Of a stretch of 64,000 bases of DNA, positions 42,605-50,452 are shown piece after piece. Location: positions 17,548 through 81,547 of the forward strand of contig JBDSZL010000065.1 of NCBI GenBank assembly GCA_039925145.1, in the 5' to 3' direction. Below the pieces are notes generated by a model. The model searched no databases. It worked only from the letters and a program-made list of their open reading frames with translations, and had not been told where the DNA came from. The DNA comes from JBDSZL01 sp039925145. GTDB taxonomy: Bacteria; Acidobacteriota; Vicinamibacteria; Vicinamibacterales; SCN-69-37. Position 1 is the first letter of the stretch. Each line of letters begins with the position of its first letter. Both the position numbers and the translations under genes were made by a program.

Positions 42605-42633
42605 AGCCCGGACCAAATGTTCCGGGCTTTTTT
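42605..42633 (+). terminator. Attenuator terminator of the cysDN operon
   Basis: AGCCCGGA, loop CCAAATGT, TCCGGGCT merging into six T; the T-run ends 15 bases before the cysD ATG. Confidence 0.9.
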
Positions 42634-42648
42634 ATTTTGCAGGCTTCT

Positions 42649-43599
42649 ATGCAAAGCGTTCACGTCTCAAATACTGCGCGCACCGCCGCCGCTCTACCGC
42701 CGCGCCTCGACCACCTCCGCGCCCTCGAGGCGGAGAGCATCGCCATCATGCGCGAGGTCGTGACCGAGTTCGAGCGGCCCGTGATGCTCTACTCCATCGG
42801 CAAGGACTCGTCGGTCCTGCTGCGACTGGCGCAGAAGGCCTTTTTCCCCGGCCCCATCCCCTTCCCGCTGCTGCACATCGACACGACGTACAAGTTCCGC
42901 GAGATGATCGAGTTCCGCGACCGTTACATCGCCGAAATTGGGGCCAAGCTCATCGTTCACACCAACACAGAGGCGATTGCCAGCGGGACGCAGCCCTTTG
43001 CGATCGGCACGCAGCGTTGCTGCGGCCTGCTCAAGACCCGCGCGTTGCTCGATGCGCTCGAGGCCGGTCATTTCGACGCCGCGTTCGGCGGCGCCAGGCG
43101 CGACGAAGAGCGATCGCGGGCCAAGGAGCGGATCTTCTCGCTGCGCGACGAAAAGGGACAGTGGGACCCGAAGCGGCAGCGGCCCGAACTGTGGCACCTG
43201 CTGAACGGACGCGTGCGACCGGGGGAGAGTATTCGCGTGTTCCCACTGTCCAACTGGACCGAGATCGACGTCTGGCAATACATCCACGAAGAGAACATCC
43301 CTGTCGTGCCCCTCTACTTCGCCAAGCCGCGCGAGGTCATCGTGCGGGGCGAATCGCTCATTCCGATCGAGCAGCCGTTCGTGCCGCGCCTGCTTGGGGA
43401 GAAGCCCCAGATGGTCATGTGCCGGATGCGGTCGCTCGGATGCTCACCGTGCACGGGGGCCATCCGCTCGGACGCCGACACCGTGCCGAAGATCATCGAG
43501 GAGCTCGTCAGCGTCCGCAACTCGGAACGCCAGTTGCGGGCGATCGATCACGACCAGGATGGCTCGATGGAAGTGAAGAAGCGGGAGGGCTACTTTTGA
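42649..43599 (+). CDS. cysD: Sulfate adenylyltransferase, small subunit
   Basis: 316 residues. PP-loop VMLYSIGKDSSVLLRLA near residue 50, FPLLHIDTTYKFREMIEFRD, GARRDEERSRAKERIFS and GCSPCTGAI are diagnostic for CysD. With CysN it forms ATP sulfurylase, converting sulfate and ATP to adenosine phosphosulfate in the cytoplasm. The ATG at 42649 sits just after the attenuator; the frame is open upstream but runs through the leader. The stop overlaps the cysN TTG. Confidence 0.97.
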   Translation: MQSVHVSNTARTAAALPPRLDHLRALEAESIAIMREVVTEFERPVMLYSIGKDSSVLLRLAQKAFFPGPIPFPLLHIDTTYKFREMIEFRDRYIAEIGAKLIVHTNTEAIASGTQPFAIGTQRCCGLLKTRALLDALEAGHFDAAFGGARRDEERSRAKERIFSLRDEKGQWDPKRQRPELWHLLNGRVRPGESIRVFPLSNWTEIDVWQYIHEENIPVVPLYFAKPREVIVRGESLIPIEQPFVPRLLGEKPQMVMCRMRSLGCSPCTGAIRSDADTVPKIIEELVSVRNSERQLRAIDHDQDGSMEVKKREGYF

Positions 43600-44897
43600 A
43601 CTCCTCGCTCCTGCGCATCTGCACGGCCGGCAGCGTCGACGATGGGAAGAGCACACTCATTGGGCGGCTGCTCTACGACTCGCAGTCGGTCTACGAAGAT
43701 CAGCTGCTCTCCGTGGAGAAGGCTTCGAAGAACCGATCGGCGGGACCCATCGATTTCTCGCTGTTCACCGACGGGCTGAAAGCCGAGCGCGAACAGGGCA
43801 TCACCATCGATGTCGCGTATCGCTACTTCGCGACCAAACGCCGTAAGTTCATCCTGGCCGATACGCCGGGGCATGAGCAGTACACGCGGAACATGGCCAC
43901 CGGCGCGTCTACCGCGGACGTGGCGATTCTGCTTGTCGACGCCAGGCACGGCATCCTCGACCAGTCACGCCGGCACGCAAAGATCGCGCGGCTGCTCGGC
44001 ATCACGAACTTCGTGCTCGCCGTCAACAAGATGGATCTGGTGGACTTCGACCGCGACATCTTCGAGGGAATTGCCGCCGGGTTCTCCCCGCTGCTCGCCG
44101 GCGCGTCGCTCTACCCGATTCCGATGAGCGCGTTACTCGGCGACAACGTCATCACGAACAGCAGCCGCACGCCGTGGTTCGATGGGCCGAGCCTGCTCGA
44201 ATATCTCGAGACGGTCGACGCCGATCGCAACGTGGCGCTCGGACCGCTGCGGTTCCCGGTGCAGATGGTCATCCGGCCCAACCAGGACTTCCGGGGCTAC
44301 GGAGGGCAGATCCTCTCGGGCACGGTCCGGGTCGGCGACACGATCACGGCATGGCCCTCGGTGCGCACCAGCCGCGTGAAACGCATCGTGACGTTCGATG
44401 GCGATCTCGAGGTGGCGTATGCCCCGATGTCGGTGACGCTGGTGCTCGAAGACGAGCTCGACATCTCACGTGGCGACATGATCGTCGACAGCCACATCAA
44501 CCTGGGCCGACGGTTCCGCGCCGACATGGTGTGGATGGACGAGCGCCCGCTGGAGCCCAACCGGCTCTACGTGCTCAAGCACTCCTCCGGCACCACGACC
44601 GCGCAAGTCGACACGCGGCTCCTGCTCAACGACATCGGTCCTGTGACGGTTGAGACCTCACGCGCGCTCATCTTCGATCGCTATGCCGAGCAGCGCGGCA
44701 CGGGAGCATTCATTCTGATCGAGCCGACGACGAACTTCACGGCCGGCGCCGGCATGATCTCCGATCCGTTGCCGGATCGAGCAGCCGCGAGTCATCCGGG
44801 CGCCGCAGAGCGCATCGCCCACATCGCCCGAGTCGCCGCGTCAGAGGGCGAAGCGATTGAAGCCGTGCGGCGCGCGCTCGAGGACTTGCTCACTTAG
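43596..44897 (+). CDS. cysN: Sulfate adenylyltransferase, GTPase subunit
   Basis: 433 residues from a TTG overlapping the cysD stop (TTGA). GTPase boxes: G1 GSVDDGKST, G3 DTPGHEQY, G4 NKMD; EF-Tu-like domains II and III follow. There is no fused APS kinase (CysC), so the next step would use a separate enzyme or APS reductase; neither is in the window. It couples GTP hydrolysis to APS formation. Confidence 0.96.
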   Translation: MNSSLLRICTAGSVDDGKSTLIGRLLYDSQSVYEDQLLSVEKASKNRSAGPIDFSLFTDGLKAEREQGITIDVAYRYFATKRRKFILADTPGHEQYTRNMATGASTADVAILLVDARHGILDQSRRHAKIARLLGITNFVLAVNKMDLVDFDRDIFEGIAAGFSPLLAGASLYPIPMSALLGDNVITNSSRTPWFDGPSLLEYLETVDADRNVALGPLRFPVQMVIRPNQDFRGYGGQILSGTVRVGDTITAWPSVRTSRVKRIVTFDGDLEVAYAPMSVTLVLEDELDISRGDMIVDSHINLGRRFRADMVWMDERPLEPNRLYVLKHSSGTTTAQVDTRLLLNDIGPVTVETSRALIFDRYAEQRGTGAFILIEPTTNFTAGAGMISDPLPDRAAASHPGAAERIAHIARVAASEGEAIEAVRRALEDLLT

Positions 44898-44900
44898 CAC

Positions 44901-45009
44901 GGCTTGGGGCTTGGGGCTTGGGGCTTGGGGCTTGGGGCTTGGGGCTTGGGGCTTGCGGGCTTGGCGGCTTGCGGGCTTGGCCCCGAGCCCCGAGCCCCGA
45001 GCCCGAGCC
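44901..45009 (+). repeat. G-rich heptad repeat, copy 4: seven perfect CTTGGGG units
   Basis: 44903-44951 is CTTGGGG repeated seven times without error, then degenerate CTTGCGG units, then three CCCCGAG units on the other strand (about 44981-45004). The two halves can fold back on each other or form a G-quadruplex. It lies between cysN and the oxidoreductase gene. Confidence 0.92.
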
Positions 45010-45106
45010 AATCCCCACCCTTGACCCGATCCACCGCCACGTGTCACGGTGAGCCATCCGAGACACTGCCGGCGGCGTTCGCGCCGGCTGCACGACAGGA
45101 GTGGCC

Positions 45107-46723
45107 ATGGCGACCGATCCCACGCGCACACCCTCTGACTCGCCCACCGGCGTGACGCGCCGCGATTTCATCAAGACGGCGGCCACTGTCGCCTCGTCGG
45201 CGATGATCGTACCGCGCCACGTGCTGGGCCAGGGCCTGACACCCCCGAGCGACCTGGTGAACATCGCCACGGTCGGCATCAACGGCATGGGAGCCACGAA
45301 CACGCAGGCCATCATGAGCCAGAACGTGGTGGCGATCTGCGATTGCGACTTCGGCCTGCTCGACGCGCGGCTGAAGAGCTGGCACGACACGGTCTATCCG
45401 GCGACTCCGCCGACGTCACGAGCGCAGGCGCCGCAGACGCCGCAACAGCCCTCGCCGTGGAAAGACTTCGGCCCCTCCAAGGCTCAGCTCGCCGCCAATC
45501 AGAAATGGACGCAGACACCACAGTCGGAGCGGTTGAAGCGTTTCGTCGACGAGCAAGCGCCACGGCTGAAGAAGTATCGCGACTACCGCGAGATGCTCGA
45601 CAAGCAGAAGGACATCGATGCGGTGATCATCGCCACCCCCGATCACATGCACGCGGTCATTGCCTCGGCCTGCATGGACGCGGGCAAGCACGTCTACGTG
45701 CAGAAGCCCCTGTGCTGGTCGGTGCACGAAGCGCGGCACCTCGCCAAGCGCGCGATCGAGACGAAGGTCGTCACCCAGATGGGCAATCAGGGACACTCGC
45801 AGGACTCCGCACGGCGGGGCCAGGAGTACTTGATGGCCGGCGCGATTGGCGACGTCCGCGAAGTGCACGTCTGGACAAACCGGCCGCTCGGCTATTGGCC
45901 GCAGGGCGTGCCGCGTCCGGCGCCAATGGCGCCCAACAGCGGCGCCAATCGCGGGTCGTGGAATAACGCCGCCCTCAACGATCGAATTGCAGCGATGATG
46001 CAGGGCAACTATCAGCCGCCCGATACGCTGTCGTGGGACCTCTTTCTGGGCGTCGCACCGGAGGTGCCATACCACCCGATCTATCACCCGTTCAATTGGC
46101 GCGGATGGGTTGACTGGGGTCAGGGTGCCCTGGGTGACATGGGTGCCCACCTGATCGATCATCCGGTGTGGGGCCTGAATCTCGGGCTGCCGACGTCAAT
46201 CGAGACGGTCGCGTCGCCGTTCAACAAGGTCAGCTACCCAACGGCAACGACCACGTACTATGATTTCCCGGCTCGCGGCAAGCAGCCGGCCGTCAAGCTC
46301 ACGTGGAGCGACGGTGGCCTGCTGCCGGCTCGTCCTGACGAGCTCGGCGAAGAAAAGCTGCTGCCCGATGGTGGCGTGATTTACATCGGCAGCAAGGGGA
46401 AGATGCTCCAGAACACCTATGGGGCGCGAACGCGCCTGCTGCCGGCCGAGCGTCACAACAGCTATGGTGCCCCGAAGGAGCGCCTGCGCCGAATTCCCCA
46501 CGAGTCCCATGAGATGAACTGGGTGAACGCCATCAGAGGACGGGACGAAATCTCGTGTCCCTTCAGCTACGCGGCACACCTCGTGGAGATCATGCTGCTC
46601 GGCGTGGCCTCTCTGCGGGCCGACACGAAGCTCCATTACGACGGCGCGAACATGCGGGTCACGAATAATCCGGCGGCCAACGACTTTCTGTCGCGCACCT
46701 ACAGAGCGGGCTACTCGCTCTAA
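45107..46723 (+). CDS. Tat-exported Gfo/Idh/MocA-family oxidoreductase
   Basis: 538 residues. Twin-arginine signal GVTRRDFIKTAATVASSAMI, then a Rossmann domain (NIATVGINGMGATN, DAVIIATPDHMHAVIA, GKHVYVQKPLCWSVHEAR with the conserved EKP-type lysine) and the alpha/beta C-terminal domain. Many such exported members act on glycosides in Acidobacteria, Planctomycetes and Verrucomicrobia. Substrate unknown. A GTG at 45101 is an alternative start. Confidence 0.9.
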   Translation: MATDPTRTPSDSPTGVTRRDFIKTAATVASSAMIVPRHVLGQGLTPPSDLVNIATVGINGMGATNTQAIMSQNVVAICDCDFGLLDARLKSWHDTVYPATPPTSRAQAPQTPQQPSPWKDFGPSKAQLAANQKWTQTPQSERLKRFVDEQAPRLKKYRDYREMLDKQKDIDAVIIATPDHMHAVIASACMDAGKHVYVQKPLCWSVHEARHLAKRAIETKVVTQMGNQGHSQDSARRGQEYLMAGAIGDVREVHVWTNRPLGYWPQGVPRPAPMAPNSGANRGSWNNAALNDRIAAMMQGNYQPPDTLSWDLFLGVAPEVPYHPIYHPFNWRGWVDWGQGALGDMGAHLIDHPVWGLNLGLPTSIETVASPFNKVSYPTATTTYYDFPARGKQPAVKLTWSDGGLLPARPDELGEEKLLPDGGVIYIGSKGKMLQNTYGARTRLLPAERHNSYGAPKERLRRIPHESHEMNWVNAIRGRDEISCPFSYAAHLVEIMLLGVASLRADTKLHYDGANMRVTNNPAANDFLSRTYRAGYSL

Positions 46724-46999
46724 ACACGGCATGGCGCGGCCACCAGCCGTTGCGCTGTGGGCCGTGGGAACGCTCATTGCACCGTGTGACACGGTGTCTG
46801 GCATAGGGGTGCCCTGGCTGCAAGCGGAATACCACGAACCATGGCGATGGACCGGGCGTACCCCACGGCCCCGCATCGGTGGTAGCCCGCGAGCTACAGA
46901 GTCTGGACACCCTCGTGCCTCCCTGCCACTCCTCTGTCTCTCTCGCGCCCCCGGTCACTGGTGGCAGCTACGATCGGCCGCACGGGCGATAATGGACCT
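46724..46999 (+). other. Intergenic region without a supported gene
   Basis: 276 bases between the oxidoreductase and the peptidase genes. Open frames on the minus strand have no homology-like content. No promoter or terminator is convincing. Confidence 0.4.
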
Positions 47000-47905
47000 G
47001 TGCGATTCATCGTGCTGGCAGTGCTCTTCGGGCTGCTGCCTGCTGCGCAGGCCGTGCGCCCGACACTGACCCTGAACTCTCGTGCGCTTCAGCCCGGCGA
47101 GCTGGTGCTCGTCACGGTGAGGACTCCTCTGGTGCCGTCGGTTGTGACGGCCCAGTTCGAGGGACGCCGCTTCGCTGCCGCACGAATCGACACCCATGAG
47201 TGGCAGGTCCTGGTCGGGATCGACCTCGACGTGGCACCGGGGGCTCACACCATCCACATCGATCTCGGGCAGGGACCAGAGGCACAGCGGCTGGAGCGGA
47301 CGGTTCAGGTCGCGCCCCACCGATTCGCCACCAGACGGCTGACGGTTGCAGAAGGGTTCGTCACGCCTCCAGTTGACGTGCAGGGCCGCATCGCGGCAGA
47401 GGCGCAGGAACTCGAACGGCTCTGGACGAGCTCGGCCTCGGACCGTTTGTGGAGTGGCCCCTTCGTGAGGCCCGTACCACAATCAGCCAACAGCGCATTC
47501 GGCACGCGGAGTATTTTCAACGGGCAGCCTCGGAGCCCACATGGTGGAGCTGATTTCCTCAGCCCGAGCGGAACCCCCGTCCACGCGCCCGGTGGCGGCC
47601 GCGTGCTGCTCGCCCGTGAGCTCTACTACACCGGCAACACGGTGGTGATAGACCATGGCGTTGGCGTCGTGTCGCTATTCGCGCACCTCTCCCAGGTGGA
47701 CGTACGCGCGGGCGATGAGGTGACCGGTGGTCAGATCATCGGTCTGGTTGGGGCGACTGGACGCGTGACCGGCCCTCACCTGCACTGGACCTTGCGGGTG
47801 GGCACGGCACGCGTGGACCCGTTGTCGCTGATTGCTGTGCTCGGGACGCGGCCCGTGGCCGTCACGCCGGACTTGCCATTACCTCGCGCCGCGACTGACC
47901 GGTGA
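47000..47905 (+). CDS. M23-family (LytM) metallopeptidase, secreted
   Basis: 301 residues from a GTG at 47000, giving the signal peptide RFIVLAVLFGLLPAAQA. The C-terminal domain has the LytM motifs HGGADFLSPSGTPV (HxxxD) and GPHLHWTL (HxH), both zinc ligands intact. It should cleave peptidoglycan cross-bridges or act as a septal regulator. The N-terminal 150 residues are an Ig-like beta domain. Its last 44 bases overlap the convergent glf gene. Confidence 0.9.
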   Translation: MRFIVLAVLFGLLPAAQAVRPTLTLNSRALQPGELVLVTVRTPLVPSVVTAQFEGRRFAAARIDTHEWQVLVGIDLDVAPGAHTIHIDLGQGPEAQRLERTVQVAPHRFATRRLTVAEGFVTPPVDVQGRIAAEAQELERLWTSSASDRLWSGPFVRPVPQSANSAFGTRSIFNGQPRSPHGGADFLSPSGTPVHAPGGGRVLLARELYYTGNTVVIDHGVGVVSLFAHLSQVDVRAGDEVTGGQIIGLVGATGRVTGPHLHWTLRVGTARVDPLSLIAVLGTRPVAVTPDLPLPRAATDR

Positions 47906-48983
47906 GCTTCGCGTAGAGCGTCAACGCCTGTGCCGTGACCTGGTCCATGTTGTAGTACCGGTAGGTCGCCAGTCGACCAACGAAGTGCACGCGCGGCGTC
48001 GACGCGGCGAGCAGTTGATACTTGCGGTACAGCTCGGCATTCTCAGGACGCTGGACAGGATAGTACGGGTCTCCGGTCGCGCGCGGGTACTCGTAGACGA
48101 GGGTCGTCTTCGGGTGTTCCTGCCCCGTGAGGTATTTCACCTCGGTGACGCGCGTGTAGAGGTTCTCGTTCGGATAGTTGATGACCGCCACCGGCTGATA
48201 GCGCTCGGTGTTGAGCGTCTCGAACTTGAACTCCAGCGATCTGTACGGCAGTCGGCCGTAGCGGTAGTCGAAGAACTCGTCCACAGGCCCGGTGTAGATC
48301 ACCTCGTGATGAGGAATGGCCTCTCGCACCTCGCGATAATCAGCATTGAGCAGTACCTTGATATTCGGGTGCATCACCATGCGCTCGAACATCCGTGTCA
48401 TCCCATGACGCGGCATGGCCTGGTACGTGTCGGTGAAGTACCGATCGTCGCGGTTGGTGCGCACCGGCACCCGCGCGGCCACAGTGGCGTCGAGCTCCGA
48501 CGGATCGAGGTCCCACTGCTTTCGCGTGTAATTGCGGAAGAACTTCTCGTACAGTTCCCTGCCGACCTTGCTGACAATCACATCTTCGGACGTCTTGATG
48601 CTTTCGCGCGGTTCGGCCACCCGCTCGAAGAACGCCGTGAGCTCGAATGACGTGAGGTTCAAGCCATACAGCTTGTTGATCGTGTCGAGGTTGATCGGCA
48701 TGGGCACCAGTTGGCCGTCGACCCAGGCCTGCACACGATGTTGATAGGGCCGCCACTCGGTAAAACGCGACAGGTACTCGAACACTTCGCGCGAGTTCGT
48801 GTGGAAGATGTGCGGACCGTACTTGTGGACGAGGATGCCCGCCTCGTCGTAATGATCGAACGCATTGCCACCGATGTGTGGCCGCCGATCGACGAGCAGG
48901 ACCTTCTTGTTCGCGTCGCTGGCGAGTCGCTCGGCCATGACACTGCCGGCGAACCCCGCGCCGACGACGAGGTAGTCGAACAT
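47862..48983 (-). CDS. glf: UDP-galactopyranose mutase
   Basis: 373 residues from the ATG at 48983 with AGGAGAG before it. FAD-binding YLVVGAGFAGSVMAERLA, GGNAFDHYDEAGILVHKYGP and HIFHTNS, and EFKFETLNTERYQPVAVINY are diagnostic. It interconverts UDP-galactopyranose and UDP-galactofuranose, a sugar donor for cell-surface glycans. The frame is open upstream of 48983 but without family sequence. The glycosyltransferase gene lies 68 bases upstream in the same direction. Confidence 0.96.
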   Translation of the reverse strand: MFDYLVVGAGFAGSVMAERLASDANKKVLLVDRRPHIGGNAFDHYDEAGILVHKYGPHIFHTNSREVFEYLSRFTEWRPYQHRVQAWVDGQLVPMPINLDTINKLYGLNLTSFELTAFFERVAEPRESIKTSEDVIVSKVGRELYEKFFRNYTRKQWDLDPSELDATVAARVPVRTNRDDRYFTDTYQAMPRHGMTRMFERMVMHPNIKVLLNADYREVREAIPHHEVIYTGPVDEFFDYRYGRLPYRSLEFKFETLNTERYQPVAVINYPNENLYTRVTEVKYLTGQEHPKTTLVYEYPRATGDPYYPVQRPENAELYRKYQLLAASTPRVHFVGRLATYRYYNMDQVTAQALTLYAKLTGQSRREVMASPA

Positions 48984-49051
48984 GCAAGCTCTCCTGGACC
49001 CCGGGCACCACGGCTGCAGCGAGCCGGGCTGCGCGAAGCGAATGGTTGTCG

Positions 49052-50299
49052 TTACGACGCAGACGTCGCAGGGCGCGTGTGGCCAAATTCGAATGCGATG
49101 TGCGCTCTGACCGGCCGCGCGGCATACCGGCGCGACTGTGCATCGTCGATTAGCGCTTTCATGGCGGCCCAGGTGCGATCCCACGACATGGTCCCGGGTA
49201 ACGTTCCGGCCTTGCGCACGGACTGACGACCGGCCTCACCCATCGCCAGTTCCGCGGCCCGCACAAAGTCCGCCGGCGTGTCGGCGATCTGCACCAGCTG
49301 CTGCTCGCCGTATGGCCGCACGACATCGCTCACCGAGGTCGACACCACCGGGCAGCCAGCCGCGAGATACTCTGGCGTCTTGGTCGGGCTGATATACCGG
49401 GTGGCCGCGTTGTGCGCAAAGGGCAGCATGGCCACATCCCACCCGGCCAGATAGGCCGGCAGCTCCTCATACTTGCGCATCCCCAGGTAGTGGATGTTCG
49501 ACGCCTGAGGCAGCGTGGCCGGATCGATTTTGACAATCGGGCCAATCATGACGATTTGCCAGTCGGGCCGCAGCGATGCGACCTCACCGACCAGCTGCAG
49601 ATTCATGCGCTCGTCGATGACACCCGCAAACCCGAGGCGCGGGCGTGGAATCGACTGCTGATCGGCTGGTTCGGCAGCGATGCGTCTCGCCTGGGCGAAG
49701 TGTGCCACGTCGACGCTGCTCGGAAACGGATGGACGTTGCGATGACTCCGCCGCTTGGCCTCGTAGAGACTGTGCCCCCCGGTGAACACCACGTCCGCGC
49801 GGCTGAACAACTCGCGCTCACGCTCGCAGAGTTCGGGTGACGCTCCGGAAAAGCCGGTCAATTCGTCCATACAGTCGTACACGATGGCCGAAGTGTCGAT
49901 GTCGTCGACGAGGGGCAGGGCCATGGGGGTGTAAACCCAGACCACGGGCTTGGTGATATGCCAGCCGGTGCAGAGCGTTCGCATCAGATGCTGGAGTGCC
50001 AGTTCTGCGGCGCCTGGCGCGGTGCCGGCACGCAAGTGCGGCACCACGACGTGCACGCCGTGACTCACCTGCACATCGATGCGCGACGTCTCGGCGTCGA
50101 ACAGCGGCTCTTCGAAGAAGAACACGCGGCGCTCGGCGGCGAAGCGGGTCATCAGGTGCTGCGGCCGTTGAAACACGAAGTTCCACCGCAGATGGGATAA
50201 ACAGATGAGATCTGCCGCGCGTCCGTTGGCGTTGGACAGCGTCGGTACGAACTGCGAATGGCGTGTCGTGGGTCCTGGCACTGGTGTCCTCGGGGCCAA
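49052..50299 (-). CDS. Glycosyltransferase, GT-B fold (galactofuranose locus)
   Basis: 415 residues. N-terminal WNFVFQRPQHLMTRFAA and VYDCMDELTGFS, then a GT-B C-terminal domain with RPRLGFAGVIDERMNLQLVG and SPTKTPEYLAAGCPVVSTSV (donor-binding loop). This type is common next to glf and is probably a galactofuranosyl or other surface-glycan transferase. The N-terminal half follows the YefG/DUF-type 'RPQH' family. The exact linkage is unknown. Confidence 0.82.
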   Translation of the reverse strand: MAPRTPVPGPTTRHSQFVPTLSNANGRAADLICLSHLRWNFVFQRPQHLMTRFAAERRVFFFEEPLFDAETSRIDVQVSHGVHVVVPHLRAGTAPGAAELALQHLMRTLCTGWHITKPVVWVYTPMALPLVDDIDTSAIVYDCMDELTGFSGASPELCERERELFSRADVVFTGGHSLYEAKRRSHRNVHPFPSSVDVAHFAQARRIAAEPADQQSIPRPRLGFAGVIDERMNLQLVGEVASLRPDWQIVMIGPIVKIDPATLPQASNIHYLGMRKYEELPAYLAGWDVAMLPFAHNAATRYISPTKTPEYLAAGCPVVSTSVSDVVRPYGEQQLVQIADTPADFVRAAELAMGEAGRQSVRKAGTLPGTMSWDRTWAAMKALIDDAQSRRYAARPVRAHIAFEFGHTRPATSAS

Positions 50300-50452
50300 C
50301 GAAACTTCAAGAGTCGTGCCACGAAGATGACAGTAGGAACCGTCTGGAGGATCGGCCCAAGTGGCACGCAGTAAGCCACTTGGTGACTACGCTGGGCAAG
50401 GGGCGGCCGTGAGGGCCGACGAAACTCGACGGGCTCTATGACCGCCGCCCGC

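Noticed and set aside
42514..42648. N-terminal extension of CysD reading through the attenuator
   Set aside because: The extension has no family counterpart, crosses the terminator hairpin and poly-Cys leader in another frame, and the ATG at 42649 gives the normal N-terminus.
44901..45009. Heptad repeats as a CRISPR or as a coding repeat (Gly-Leu-Gly-Ala frames)
   Set aside because: Period 7 with no spacers; the frames through it lack a start, ribosome site or homology, and the repeat recurs only between genes.
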